This document shows positions 44,919 to 55,369 of a stretch of 64,000 nucleotides of DNA, piece by piece (position 1 is the first letter of the stretch; each line of letters starts with the position of its first letter). Both the position numbers and the translations under genes were made by a program. This DNA comes from Symbiodinium natans. Its lineage: Eukaryota > Sar > Dinophyceae > Suessiales > Symbiodiniaceae. The notes below the pieces were generated by a model. The model was not told where the DNA came from. It worked only from the letters and a program-made list of their open reading frames with translations, and searched no databases. The stretch spans positions 94,501-158,500 of the forward strand of contig CAJNDS010000170.1 of NCBI GenBank assembly GCA_905221605.1. Reading direction: 5' to 3'.

Positions 44919-46062
44919 CTAGTGTCTATGGATACCAAAGATCTTCTCGCAGTCGACCAATTTCAGAATGGTCAAGGTGGTGGTGAAGTTCCATGCGAAA
45001 GAGGGTCCGATTCGCAGAAGACAAAGGACCTGAGTAGCCGAAGATTGCTTGAGATGCGTGAGTGACTGCGGACGGGACCGCTGTTGCTGTGAAAACTCCA
45101 CATCGCTGAGCACAGTGGTGGCGCATGTTTACCTCATGTTGGAGAATCGGCGCGGAGAAATCTAGAGATCATGGTTCCCAGACCCTATCGCACACAAGGA
45201 AGCCTGAAGTTTGCACAAGAAGATGCCACAGCGTTAGGGCTTGCCAGAAAGCAAGGTGCAGAACTTTCAAGGTTTGGTGCTTGCTTTTTTGTAGGCATGA
45301 TGTCACGGAGTTGTTGGGCGTTTCATGATCGCCTCAGTTCTCGATGCAACAAGTGCTGGCGATGTGCTCGACAGGATGTTGGGCATCAAGTGGACCTTGC
45401 TGCAGTAGAGGTTTTGGGAGATGGTCATGCCATCGTGTCTGCCGAAGAGCCCCCAACCAAGAATGGCTATCGCCTGAACCGAATGCAAAGGTCTCTTCGT
45501 TCAGAAGAGCAAGAGAAGCAAACTTCACAGCGGCAAACGAAACCGTGGCAAGAGTCGCAGGTGGTTTGTGCAGACATGTTCAAACCGTTCAACTGGAACC
45601 TCATTTTGGACAGTAAGCCGTGGGTTGCCAAGCGTTGCCTGAGCGTTTTTGCCATAACCGTGAAACACGAGCGGCATGATCAGCATGCCTCCGAGAGTGT
45701 TCTTTCCTTTTTCCAGTTGTATGGCGATGTCAACATCTGCGGCGAGACCGATCGAATCCTGCATGCAATTGGCCAATGGCCTGCTTTAGAGTGTAGAGAT
45801 GACAATGTTGAAACAGCTGAGTCGAGTGGCTTGAAAGTTTGGAAGCAGAATGGCATGTTCTATGATGTTCATAAGTATTTGGCTGCCTGAGTCCACTATC
45901 CAACGGGAGGCGGGTAGATCGCATGTGGGAAAATCCATCAGCTTTGAGCTCACGAAGTGGTTGGATGTCTCTCAACATGTGCCCGCAACTCATCACGCTT
46001 GTGAGTTTGCATTGGATGTGGCTTCGTTCTCGCACGGGAGATACTCGCAAGAGGCTGGTCAC
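44919..46062 (-). CDS. Candidate exons (cluster O), alternative to a plus-strand ORF
   Basis: Minus segments: LTSVMSCGHMLRDIQPL with ELKADGFSHMRSTRLPL (46,010-45,900), DSIGLAADVDIAIQLEKG with LGGMLIMPLVFHGYGKN (45,760-45,640), MTISQNLYCSKVHLMPN (45,430-45,380) and SFAWNFTTTLTILKLVDC (45,010-44,940). They agree with the strand of all neighbours. The plus strand of the same DNA has a 239-codon ORF (see separate entry), and the two cannot both be coding in the overlap. Confidence 0.33.
45171..45890 (+). CDS. 239-codon plus-strand ORF, uncertain
   Basis: The longest open frame not explained by repeats. It is open upstream to a stop at 45,090. It reads LKFAQEDATALGLARKQG, VDLAAVEVLGDGHAIVS, NGYRLNRMQRSLRSEEQ, FKPFNWNLILDSKPWVA and FFQLYGDVNICGETDR before a stop. 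It contains several Trp and balanced charge, which favours coding. Against it, every other candidate in the region is on the minus strand, and the minus frames here are also protein-like. If real it would be an intron-poor gene running against the cluster, perhaps a retrocopy. Confidence 0.3.
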   Translation: MVPRPYRTQGSLKFAQEDATALGLARKQGAELSRFGACFFVGMMSRSCWAFHDRLSSRCNKCWRCARQDVGHQVDLAAVEVLGDGHAIVSAEEPPTKNGYRLNRMQRSLRSEEQEKQTSQRQTKPWQESQVVCADMFKPFNWNLILDSKPWVAKRCLSVFAITVKHERHDQHASESVLSFFQLYGDVNICGETDRILHAIGQWPALECRDDNVETAESSGLKVWKQNGMFYDVHKYLAA

Positions 46063-46777
46063 GAGAGCTCAACAGGAGCTGATGGGAAGTTCAACTCCGA
46101 GGCAGTCCGCACTATGCGAGAGCTGCTCTTTAAGAAGATGTTGGTGAAAGCGTGCTTGTGTTGCTCATGCTGGAAGGGCCTGGCCCCAGAGGTTGCACCA
46201 TCAAGGGCGTGTGCAACATGAGTGCTCCAGCCTGTACTGAGGCTAAGGAACGCGGCTTCAAGAATTTGCTAGTCCATGCTTGTGCAAGGGTTTTTTACGG
46301 ACCACGGAAAATGCTTGTGCAGGCCCTCTTCCAGAACAGAAAGCGCGCCGTTAGGCACGGAGTGGCGGTTTGTGCTCCTAGGAATACACCCCCCCCTCCC
46401 CAATAATCTCGGGAAAATCCCTCCACTCCCGGAACGAAGTTTCCTTTCACTACCGCTACCGAGATCCTCATGAGCACCACCCGGACATGGCAGAAATTGT
46501 GAGCGTGCGCCCTGTGATCAAGAGAAGGTTGTGGAGACGCGTGAACATCTTAGGCCAGCTTGATTTTGTTCCATAGATTCTCCGCAGTATGTGCTGCAAC
46601 GCGCTTTGTGCAATTGAAGATGTGCAGCGGGTCTTTCTGTCGATTGAGGTGGCTTCAAGATATCTTTCCTGTGCACCACCTCTGGGCGGAAGCAAAGAAG
46701 AAAAACAGACGCCTCCTGATGATCAACAAGCTGCACCGGATCCTCCTGCGGATCCGCCAGCGGCCCAGATGGCAGTC

Positions 46778-47510
46778 CTAGGCATCGGCTCGTTGGCAAG
46801 CAGATGCCACCTGCGATTCTTCGGAAGCACCCTGATGAAGTCCGAGGGCAGGCGGCTCAGATGCACCCGTTGTGGCCACCAATTTTCTCAGGGCGCATTC
46901 CAAACCGGTTGTTACGAAAATGCCGGGCGAGCTAACTTGAGGACCATCATTAGCTGCGAGTGAAAGAAGTGGATTGCCCCAACGCATGGTGGTCCCCTTG
47001 TCTGGGGGGACCGAAACAATGACCAAATCAATCTGCTCGATGCCCTCCCCCCAATGCTTGCACCATTACCTATCGACAATCAGATAAAGACAAGGCCATC
47101 TGTGACCCACCAGGAGCATGTTTGCAAAGCACAGCGTTTTTGTTCCGATTATTCTGCATACTGCAAAAACTGTGCTTCATTTATTGTCACAAAGTTCCCA
47201 GAGCTGACAGCGCCCGCGACAAAGACAACTGCATGAAGTGGAGTCCTGCTTACATCGCTTCTGGCCGTACAGCTGAGCAGCGCTTGCTTAGCCATGAGGC
47301 CATTGCTACCGTTGTCACTTGATGACTCCAGCTGTCCATGTGAGGCTTGCCATACAGATGGTTCACTCGTGCAGTTTGCAAGAGCTGCATCCAATCACTC
47401 TCGATGCTTGCCTCCTGACTTTCGACTCTATTTTCGCTGAACCTCTTAGATGTTACAGTGGATAAATATATTTGTGTGGCTTCACTCGTCCTCATTTGCA
47501 CTTTAGGCAT
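46778..47510 (-). CDS. Candidate exons (cluster P)
   Basis: An 86-codon frame (47,510-47,250) with VQMRTSEATQIYLSTVT and IESDWMQLLQTARVNHL, then TPLHAVVFVAGAVSSGNF with VTINEAQFLQYAE (47,240-47,150). Next is an 82-codon frame (47,026-46,778) with VIVSVPPDKGTTMRWGN, LLSLAANDGPQVSSPGI and TTGLECALRKLVATTG. The last is strongly protein-like. Family not recognised. Confidence 0.46.
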
Positions 47511-47739
47511 CGACTTCTTCCCTTTGAAGGGCCGATCAAGGGCAGCTACTGTACGAGTAGAGATCCCCTGGTCACTTCACAAGGAAAACGTCGGGTGCGC
47601 AAATGGTGACATGCCGACATCACGCTGAAAGCCGTTGAAAATCGAGTACTAAAGCAAGGTCTCCCTCAGACTGCTGAGCACTCAACTGCATTTGCTGGCA
47701 CAAAGGAAATCTGGAGCACCTCATTCCAGAATTGCGACC

Positions 47740-48857
47740 CAACGAACCCACAAGTATCGGCCAGGGCAAAGCTAGCCCTGCGCCCACTCTAAGCAGCACG
47801 CGCCGCCGACAGCACCCGCACGCGTGGGGCCCGATCCCAAGCGAACTTCGGGACTCTGCATCGCCTCAGCCCGTTCTGCTCACATTAGAAACAGTGCGGC
47901 TGCTTTCTACCATGTCAAGGCTGCTAAGGCGTTCGTCTTCACCGAACTCTCAATCCGGACCTGTTTGTTATGCCGCCGTGCCTGTGGGTCTTTGCATGCA
48001 AGATACCGCAAGTGCACAAAGGGCCCGACCGTCTCGAACTGCCACCTTCGTCGCAGAATTTCGTAAGTGTCAGCATGCATTCATGTGGTCACGCAGTCAC
48101 GCTGCGCTGATTCAGCTGGGTCACCCTCGGTACACTCCGGCGCTTACTGGCCTTGGCATGCAAGCAAGTATCGACAACACCACTAAAGCAGACCAACATT
48201 GCCGCCAAAAGTGTATGCTGAGCGCCCGGCGCTGTCTGATCCTCGGCCTTTGGGATACGGAAACGTCTCTGTGGCTCAATCTGAAGAAACATGAACAAAC
48301 TACGCAGTCGCCGCTCCGGCCCCGACTGACCACATCTCGGCAAGCCAAATGTTCCTTGCACGCGTGACAACTCAAAGCCGCCCTTGTGCCAGTGCACCGA
48401 CCCCTTGATCATGGAATCATTGGTGAAAAGGTAAGAATGCACTAAGAATCGGCAAAGATGTGTAAGGGTATGCTTAAGCACAGCCTTACGGCCTCCTAAC
48501 AAAGCTGCGGAATCCGAGCACTGAACCCAGTGATACGTGAGATCGTTTTACTGTCATCGCTGTACATTGCTGCCATCCTTGTTGTTGTACCAGGGGCCCG
48601 TCCCTTTCGGTCTCCGCACCGATGAAGAAGCTGAAACTGTGTAAGTGCCAGTGCCAGTGTAAGATAGTGTAAGAGTAAGTGTTTTCTTGCCTCCTTTCCG
48701 AGAACGGTCCCCCATCCAAAGTGCAGCCGCATGGCTCAAAAGAAATCGGCACTGTCGGGGGATAGATCATAGCGAGGCGCACCGTGAGAAGCGATCCACC
48801 TCGGAAGTGAACTGCGGGCCCACAAGAGCGCGCATGCTGCATGCATGTCCAATGCAC
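47740..48857 (-). CDS. Candidate multi-exon gene (cluster Q)
   Basis: SFFIGAETERDGPLVQQQ (48,640-48,560) is followed by a 137-codon frame (48,502-48,089) with VLKHTLTHLCRFLVHSYL, NDSMIKGSVHWHKGGFE and LFMFLQIEPQRRFRIPK. Then EILRRRWQFETVGPFVHL with RRHNKQVRIESSVKTNA (48,060-47,930). A 211-codon plus frame covers part of this but is Ser/Arg/Cys-rich and is taken as antisense. No family recognised. Confidence 0.43.
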
Positions 48858-48869
48858 AGACCGAAAACT

Positions 48870-49470
48870 TCACAGCAAGCAGACATTTTGGATTTAAGAG
48901 CATCAAGACTAAGAAAGGCCGTCGAAACGGTGACTGAAACCTCAAAGGGCTCCGTGGTCCCTCCAGACGGGCTTCAAGCCCTTGCAGGCAAGGCTTCCTG
49001 GGGGCTTCCAAATGCTTCCAAGACAAGGCTCTGCCTGAAGATGCAACCCATGAAGACATATGAAGACCCACCAATCACCGTGAATCACCGTGAATCACCG
49101 TGAATCACCATTGTCTGGTCAAGTTCCGAGGTCAAGGCAAGGCCAGACATCCTGCATTGCCGCTGGGTCTGTCCGGACAGTACATGTTGCAGCCTTGGCC
49201 CATGAACCGCCCCGAGCGACAAAGAGAGCCATCCCATCCCAAGACCCGATGCCACAAAGAGAGCTGTGAACCATGACGCCTCATCCGAACGAGGAGGGTT
49301 GATTAACGGAAGTTGAATGAGAAATGAGCAAAGCCTTGCTTGAAGGTCTGCGGCACAACCGTCCAGCATCTAGCCAGATACCCTGTTCCGAACAGAAAAC
49401 CCTATTTGATCTGTTCCTGATTGGGCAAAGGTTGAAGAGCAGCCGCACAGTCAAATGCAAGGTATTTCTT
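48870..49470. other. No gene; short GTGAATCACC repeat
   Basis: Four tandem 10-mers GTGAATCACC/AATCACCGTG at 49,076-49,112; the rest is unremarkable. This is the left flank of the satellite. Confidence 0.6.
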
Positions 49471-49475
49471 CAGAG

Positions 49476-50903
49476 ATTGTCCTCCCAGCTGCATGGCGCG
49501 GCAAGCCGTTCTGCACGGCAACAGCGACAAGAAGGAGCACCAACGTGCAAGCGCAAGCACCGCCCCCGTTCTTCAGCAGCCCTTGCAAGCTCATTCGCAT
49601 CAGGATACTCCGAGAGCAGCTCAGCAAGGGCAAAGTCAGTTCCGAGGTGTGTCTTCACTTCGCACGTCAGAGATCGTAGCGAAGAAAACAGATTGTCCTC
49701 CCAGCTGCATTGGCGCCGGCCGTTTTGCACGGCAACAGCGACAAGAAGGAGCACCAACGTACAAGCGCAAGCACCACCCCCGTTCTTCAGGAGCCCTTGC
49801 AAGTTCATTCGCATCACGATACTCCGAGAGCAGCTCAGCAAGGGCAAAGTCAGTTCCGAGGTGTGTCTTCACTTCGCACGTCAGAGATCGTAGCGAAGAA
49901 AACAGATTGTCCTCCCAGCTGCATTGGCGCGGCAAGCCGTTCTGCACAGCAACAGCGACAAGAAGGAGCACCAACGTGCAAGCTCAAGCACCACACCCGT
50001 TCTTCAGCAGCCCTTTGCAAGTCCATTCGCATCAGGATACTCCGAGAGCAGCTCAGCAAGGGCAAAGTCAGTTCCGAGGTGTGTCTTCACTTCGCACGTC
50101 AGAGATCGTAGCGAAGAAAACAGATTGTCCTCCCAGCTGCATTGGCGCGGGCCGTTTTGCACGGCAACAGCGACAAGAAGGAGCACCAACGTGCAAGCGC
50201 AAGCACCACCCCCGTTCTTCAGGAGCCCTTGCAAGTTCATTCGCATCACGATACTCCGAGAGCAGCTCAGCAAGGGCAAAGTCAGTTCCGAGGTGTGTCT
50301 TCACTCCGCACGTCAGAGATCGTAGCGAAGAAAACAGATTGTCCTCCCAGCTGCATTGGCGCGGCAAGCCGTTCTGCACGGCAACAGCGACAAGAAGGAG
50401 CACCAACGTGCAAGCGCAAGCACCACCCCCGTTCTTCAGCAGCCCTTGCAAGTTCATTCGCATCAGGATACTCCGAGAGCAGCTCAGCAAGGGCAAAGTC
50501 AGTTCCGAGGTGTGTCTTCACTTCGCACGTCAGAGATCGTAGCGAAGAAAACCCATTGTCCTCCCAGCTGCCATGGCGCGGCAAGCCGTTTTGCAGGGCA
50601 ACAGCGCCAAGAAGGAGCACCACGGCAACAGCGACAAGAAGGAGCACCAACGTGCAAGCTCAAGCACCACACCCGTTCTTCAGCAGCCCTTGCAAGTTCA
50701 TTCGCATCAGGATACTCCGAGAGCAGCTCAGCAAGGGCAAAGTCAGTTCCGAGGAGTGTCTTCACTTCGCACGTCAGAGATCGTAGCGAAGAAAACAGAT
50801 TGTCCTCCCAGCTGCGTTGGCGAGGCAAGCCGTTTTGCACGGCAACAGCGACAAAGATTCTCCGAGAGCAGCTCAGCAAGGGCAAAGTCAGTTCCGAGGT
50901 GTC
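49476..50903. repeat. ~216-bp satellite, seven units, dimeric higher-order structure
   Basis: Units start with ATTGTCCTCCCAGCTGC at 49,476, 49,692, 49,906, 50,124, 50,338, 50,555 and 50,799 (spacings 216, 214, 218, 214, 217, 244). Units 1, 3, 5, 6 and 7 share GCGGCAAGCCGTT. Units 2 and 4 share GGCCGTTTTGC, and differ from units 1, 3, 5 and 6 at two further sites (TTCAGGAGCCC versus TTCAGCAGCCC; CATCACGATA versus CATCAGGATA). The first five therefore alternate A-B-A-B-A with a ~431-bp dimer. Unit 6 has an internal ~28-bp duplication and unit 7 an internal deletion. On the minus strand each unit reads VAVAVQNGLPRQCSWEDN and KTHLGTDFALAELLSEY, the first resembling DUF4116. Confidence 0.95.
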
Positions 50904-50929
50904 TCTGTACACTGCTGTAGACATAGATG

Positions 50930-51700
50930 CCAGCAACTGAGCTCAGAACCCATGTGGTGGTGGTTGCCGTCCTGTTCAAGGGTATCGGTATTGGTCAGCT
51001 TTCTTGCATTGTGAGCATGTGTCTTGGATAGGAGTCGGACGTAGCGCTGATGTTGGAAGCCAAGATGGTACTTGTGGAGGTTGTGGTTTCCAAGACCTCT
51101 GCTTTGCTGCTGGAACTTCAGGAATCGAAGTACCATGACCGGGGCCTGGAGGGTGACCCTGCAGGACAGCACACCTTGGCAGGAGCACCTGAGGCAATAT
51201 ATATGTATATATATATATATATATACATATGCAATATTCAGAATAGACAGCTGTGCCACTGGCCCAAACCGTTCCAAGCCAGTTCCGAGCCGCAGGCTGC
51301 GGGACCGGTGCAACCGCCGGGCTGGTCACAACAAACGGACCTTAGCATGAGATCTGTGTTTGCCCATCCTGGCAGTATGTTGCGTGCTGTATTTTGCTCG
51401 AACTCTGCTTGCGTTCTGCTTCTCCGGCTTTGGGATGCCTACTAGCTCAGCTTCAGACAGGTATCGCTGCTGTTGACGGCGAAAAGGAACCGGGGTGGCA
51501 ATGTAAGCCTGAAACCGGTGTGCACCCAGAGAATCACAAAGGTACTGAAGAGTCTTTGATTGAGTTATAGAGACTCGGGCGCATGAGCAAGGTATGCACT
51601 CATAAGACTTCAACAAAAAAACCTGCAAAATCGGACGACTGAACCATACATCGAAAACTAGAACGGCCCAACCGGAAACCAGAGCTGAATCGGAAACCAA
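50930..51700 (-). CDS. Candidate exons upstream of the satellite (cluster R)
   Basis: SITQSKTLQYLCDSLGAH with RFQAYIATPVPFRRQQQ and YLSEAELVGIPKPEKQN (51,600-51,340), then CRVTLQAPVMVLRFLKFQ with LGFQHQRYVRLLSKTHA (51,175-50,930). The last frame runs on into the satellite (LSCWHLCLQQCTETPRN). If the satellite derives from exons of this gene, its reading direction matches. Confidence 0.42.
51198..51234. repeat. Palindromic (AT)n tract
   Basis: ATATATGTATAT continuing to ATATACATATG is self-complementary over about 26 bp. Confidence 0.88.
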
Positions 51701-51724
51701 AAATGAAAAATCGGAAACAAAGAC

Positions 51725-52340
51725 TCACTTCTTAACAAGGTTTCTGGTTCGCACTTTGTGTGTCGTAGTACTGATTCCGCGGCGGTTTCTGACTCGCAGT
51801 TGCTGATTCGTAGTTTCTGATTCGAAGGCTGGCTTCTGATTTTGTGCGTCAGCAGCACGCCCAATGTTGCGCTTATCCCCTGCATGGCCTGATGCGATCA
51901 CCAGCCCGTGCTGCAGTGCTGAACGCAACCTTGACTTGCACTTCCGCAGTGAATCCGGACCTGCAAATGGAGCGTGGCCACTCATTTTACAGGCAAAGGA
52001 GTGTGCCCTGAAAGGAGCCATAGGCTGGCCTTGGCTGCTCCGTGCTGAGGGGCAGAACCTACCAAGACTGCACATGTTCTACATACTCCATTCCTTTCGA
52101 CATGAAACGTGGATTTCAGCTGTTCACCTGCAACAGGGGAAATGAAAAACTTTTGTGTCTCTTGGCAGCGGCTGCAAGCCAGGCACGGGAGGCACGTGGT
52201 ACGAGCATCAGGTGGAATGCTGGCACGAATTACCGATTTGGGGAACTCACACTACTGTGGGCTGTTGAGACTTGCGTCGGACTTGTTGACCTTAAAACCA
52301 TGCTCGGTTCGAGACCTGACTTTGGCGCTACCATCCCACT
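51725..52340 (-). CDS. Candidate exons (cluster S, part 1)
   Basis: ETQKFFISPVAGEQLKST with FHVERNGVCRTCAVLVG and SLWLLSGHTPLPVK (about 52,170-51,990), then LRKCKSRLRSALQHGLV (51,950-51,900). A TTTCTGATTCG-type repeat at about 51,740-51,840 on the plus strand makes the adjoining ESETTNQQLRVRNRR segment less trustworthy. Confidence 0.33.
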
Positions 52341-52348
52341 TGAGGCAC

Positions 52349-53747
52349 TCAACTCGCGCACATGTCACACTGACGTGTTGCACTAAGATCAGCATGATGC
52401 CGCGCCTCAAAATACAGCAAGCCTCTCGTCAAGCTTGGTTCATCTACAAAAATGTCATCGCCGACTCCTGCCAAGCTACAGTAGACATTCAACACCCAAT
52501 TCAACACCCAACCAGCACCATGCACTACTCGGGCTGTGTGCTGCAGAGGAGCGCGAGCTCCAACAAGTGTTGTCTCACTTTGGGACTCAGTTTTAATAGA
52601 TGGAACGGATGCAGGACACGGCTGCCTGAAGGTGCCCCACTTCACCACTCCCTGCACCCCTGCACATCCCTTCGGGCCACCGCGTGTACAAGGCAGGGAC
52701 TCATCTGTGCCCACATGCCGCACATGTATGGCTGTTATTCACCTTCAGTGAAGTCTTCATTTTGACAAGTGACAAGGAACCCCGGAAAAGTGTTTCATGA
52801 CTTCTCACCATGCCTCGCCAAAAGCGAAAATTGTCTTTGGCTGACGTTTTTGTCTCAGAGGTCCTCCACCTATCAGCGTGGACGAGAGCTGGAACTGCGT
52901 TGGTGTGGAAGGAAGTTCTTGAGGTGTCAGGACATCCTTGGATCAATGGAGCTGGCCGCAAACTTCAAGCACGATGCAGCACGCTGGATTCCTGGAACAA
53001 ACTGCTGAACTGAAAAAACTTGTCGGTGTAAGCGTCGGCTTCGAGCGTATATAGAGCTCCAGCGAGCATACCCTTGGGCACCTGACGCTCTACTGGCCAA
53101 CAGCTGCAGGAAGATACTCGCAGGATTTGCAGACTCGCCTTGAACGTGATGTCCAAGGTGTCACCTCAGGCCACTTCCATGCGACCGGCCACTGAGGCAC
53201 CTTCTTAGGTGACACGAGGTATCACCAAGTCCATTGCTGGAAGCCGTGCACCGCGACAGAGCTTGTGTAAAGGTCGCATCAGGCTGTGCCGAGTCCTGTC
53301 CTGCCATATGAGAAGGACTTGAATCGAGTGTCTAATATCACCATCTCGCACGCTTTCCAGGCCTACAAAGCGAATTCCACCACACTGCGTGCTGAAGCCG
53401 AAGTTATATGCCATCGGTGCTGAAATGCGAATCGCTTCGGCCTTTGAAGGACACATAGCAAGGGACACCGCTTCTAAGAACATCTGAAGGCTTCCTCTAC
53501 CTGCAGCCCTTCATTCGTCTTTCAGCTGGGTAGCATCTACCGAAGGTCGGAAGATGATGCGAATAGCATTGCTCAGGGAGCTCCCAACCTGGCACAGTGC
53601 AACAAAAACATACAAAAACCCTCCATACCTTCCAATCGCGCTTCCTGAATCACAAGTTGAGGCCCTGACGGCTCCACCCAAGCGAGTGGAAGGGGAGGCC
53701 AGCATGATCTGCACATCCGCGAATGTCTGCACAGGGCTGGCTGCCAC
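52349..53747 (-). CDS. Candidate multi-exon gene (cluster S, part 2)
   Basis: A 78-codon frame at 53,747-53,511 contains TFADVQIMLASPSTRLG and a hydrophobic run GFLYVFVALCQVGSSLSN that could be a membrane helix. A 92-codon frame at 53,483-53,205 contains SLAMCPSKAEAIRISAP, GGIRFVGLESVRDGDIR and SIQVLLIWQDRTRHSLM. Then RWRTSETKTSAKDNFRFW (52,890-52,820) and SLAGVGDDIFVDEPSLTR (52,480-52,400). Family not recognised; the strand agrees with neighbours. Confidence 0.45.
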
Positions 53748-54218
53748 CTAAGCCAGATCGTGGCAGAGCCTTTGTCCGACTCCCGAAAGCTCGCAGCTTG
53801 CAAAGCTTACTTCCGGAACACTGCGCACCTGCGCCGATGAGACACCATCGACCTGTCTGCAAGCAAAGTTAGTGCAGCCCGCAAGAACGCACCGACTTCA
53901 CATGACTTCACAAAACTTCCAACACAACTTGCACAGCACCAGCCTCCAGCGTCCACACGTTAAATTCTGGATTGATCAGAGGATTGAGAGCCTCGGCAAC
54001 AAGAGCGTCTGCAAGCGCAAAGCTGGCCAAAGGCGCTGCAGACTCTGCGAAGCCTCCACACGCAGCACGTACGTATTGTTGCGAGGGAGTGCTGCCTGCA
54101 CTTTGAGCAAATCACACCGCAACATCGCAATGTCACACTGACCGCCCCCCAGTGTCTAAAACTTAGTCTAAAACTATGCCAGTCAATACTTCGTATAAAA
54201 ACCTTGGACCTTTGACCT

Positions 54219-55231
54219 TTACTGTGTTGGTTTCGGCCATGGCTTTAGACATTCCGCATGAGCAGTGCTGTTTCTTTCAAGAATCATGGCCTCCCAGGCA
54301 AGAACCGCAACATGATCACGCCCTTCACATGAAAGCCTTAGCGCAGCAGCAGCACTGACGTATATTGAAGTACGCAAGTTACATTCAACTCGATGAAACT
54401 TCACTGCACTGGCATTCTTCTCAGAAGCGGTTCTACAGCGATCGTCGAGCTCAAGCGATATGGACACTGCATGTATATCACGCAAAGAAGCTCAGACAGC
54501 CAGCCGACGCCGAGGACAACCAGATTCTCTACATTCTGCAAATGGTACAACGAAGCGTTACATCAGTCTCTCAAGGAGCCTAAATTGCCATCCTTCGTGT
54601 GTACGATCTGTGCTGAGCTACATGAAACCACGTTCCATTGTCTACCTACAGCTGGCAGATGCTGATGGCATCTGGCGGTCGGGTCTCAGCGCACCAAAAA
54701 CTCAATGATGCGCGCTGCTTATCCTCGTGCCACGTTTCGCCCGCGAACTGTGGACATGCTGCCTTCCAGGCGGCCAATACGCATGCGCACTGACCTCAGA
54801 ACCTTGCTCTGGCTCCAGCCTCGTCCACCGGCACCGAGACCCAGTGACACTCCAGCACCCGTGCCGCCACTTCTGATGATACCTTCCTCGGCTGTGGTCG
54901 CTCTTCCTGCTGATTCAGTCCAATGCGAATACGGGCATATTGCGTCTATGCCAGGCAGGAAACGCTCACCATTTGTCGTGCCTGTACCAGGGAAAGAACA
55001 AGAGTGAACTGCACTGGAGTGCACCAATGTGCACCCAAGTGAACTGTGCTAAACAAGATGCAAAAGGTTGAAAGCATGGCGGGTGTGCTCGACTCCGCTG
55101 GTCGCCGACGAGATGCAGCCGCTCCTGTGCTTCATCCAGCTCTGAATTAGCATGAAAAAGCGCACCAGAAACACAAACCCGTCACGCTGAGCATCTTGCC
55201 CCCTTGATCCCCCTTGCCCTTTCCGGAACAC
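54219..55231 (-). CDS. Candidate exons, Gly-rich (cluster T)
   Basis: FVFLVRFFMLIQSWMKH (55,175-55,120), then a 102-codon frame (55,027-54,719) with GERFLPGIDAICPYSHW, GIIRSGGTGAGVSLGLG and LRSVRMRIGRLEGSMS. EGRDHVAVLAWEAMILER is at 54,330-54,270. The Gly-rich GGTGAGVSLGLGAGG stretch could be a flexible linker. Family not recognised. Confidence 0.36.
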
Positions 55232-55292
55232 TGAGTATGTCAGAAACTGATGGCTGAATTGCTCCAGCTGTGCAAAAAGTAGCTGCAGAATG

Positions 55293-55297
55293 GTACA
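55293..55297 (+). repeat. Putative target-site duplication GTACA (left)
   Basis: GTACA directly precedes the left terminal inverted repeat; the same pentamer follows the right one at 56,853-56,857. GTAC is itself palindromic, so an inverted-repeat reading is also possible. Confidence 0.6.
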
Positions 55298-55355
55298 TCA
55301 TGAAGTGGGGGGAGGGGGGTGGGGGGGAGGGGGGGTTTGCTTATCCATAGCTTAT
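55298..55355 (+). repeat. Left terminal inverted repeat
   Basis: 58 bp beginning TCATGAAGTGG, four G-runs (6, 6, 7, 7) separated by A, T, A, then TTTGCTTATCCATAGC. The G-runs fit a quadruplex-forming motif on the plus strand. Confidence 0.92.
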
Positions 55356-55369
55356 CCTCCATTAAGCAT

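Noticed and set aside
46589-46963. 124-codon plus ORF with a CxxC pair (LRCTRCGHQFSQ)
   Set aside because: The opposite strand carries a more convincing exon (VIVSVPPDKGTTMRWGN) in the same DNA, and one CxxC is not enough for a zinc ribbon call.
47732-48367. 211-codon plus ORF
   Set aside because: Ser/Arg/Cys-rich; the minus strand reads better (EILRRRWQFETVGPFVHL) and agrees with neighbours.
49476-50903. CRISPR array
   Set aside because: Units are ~216 bp tandem copies without variable spacers; the genome is eukaryotic.
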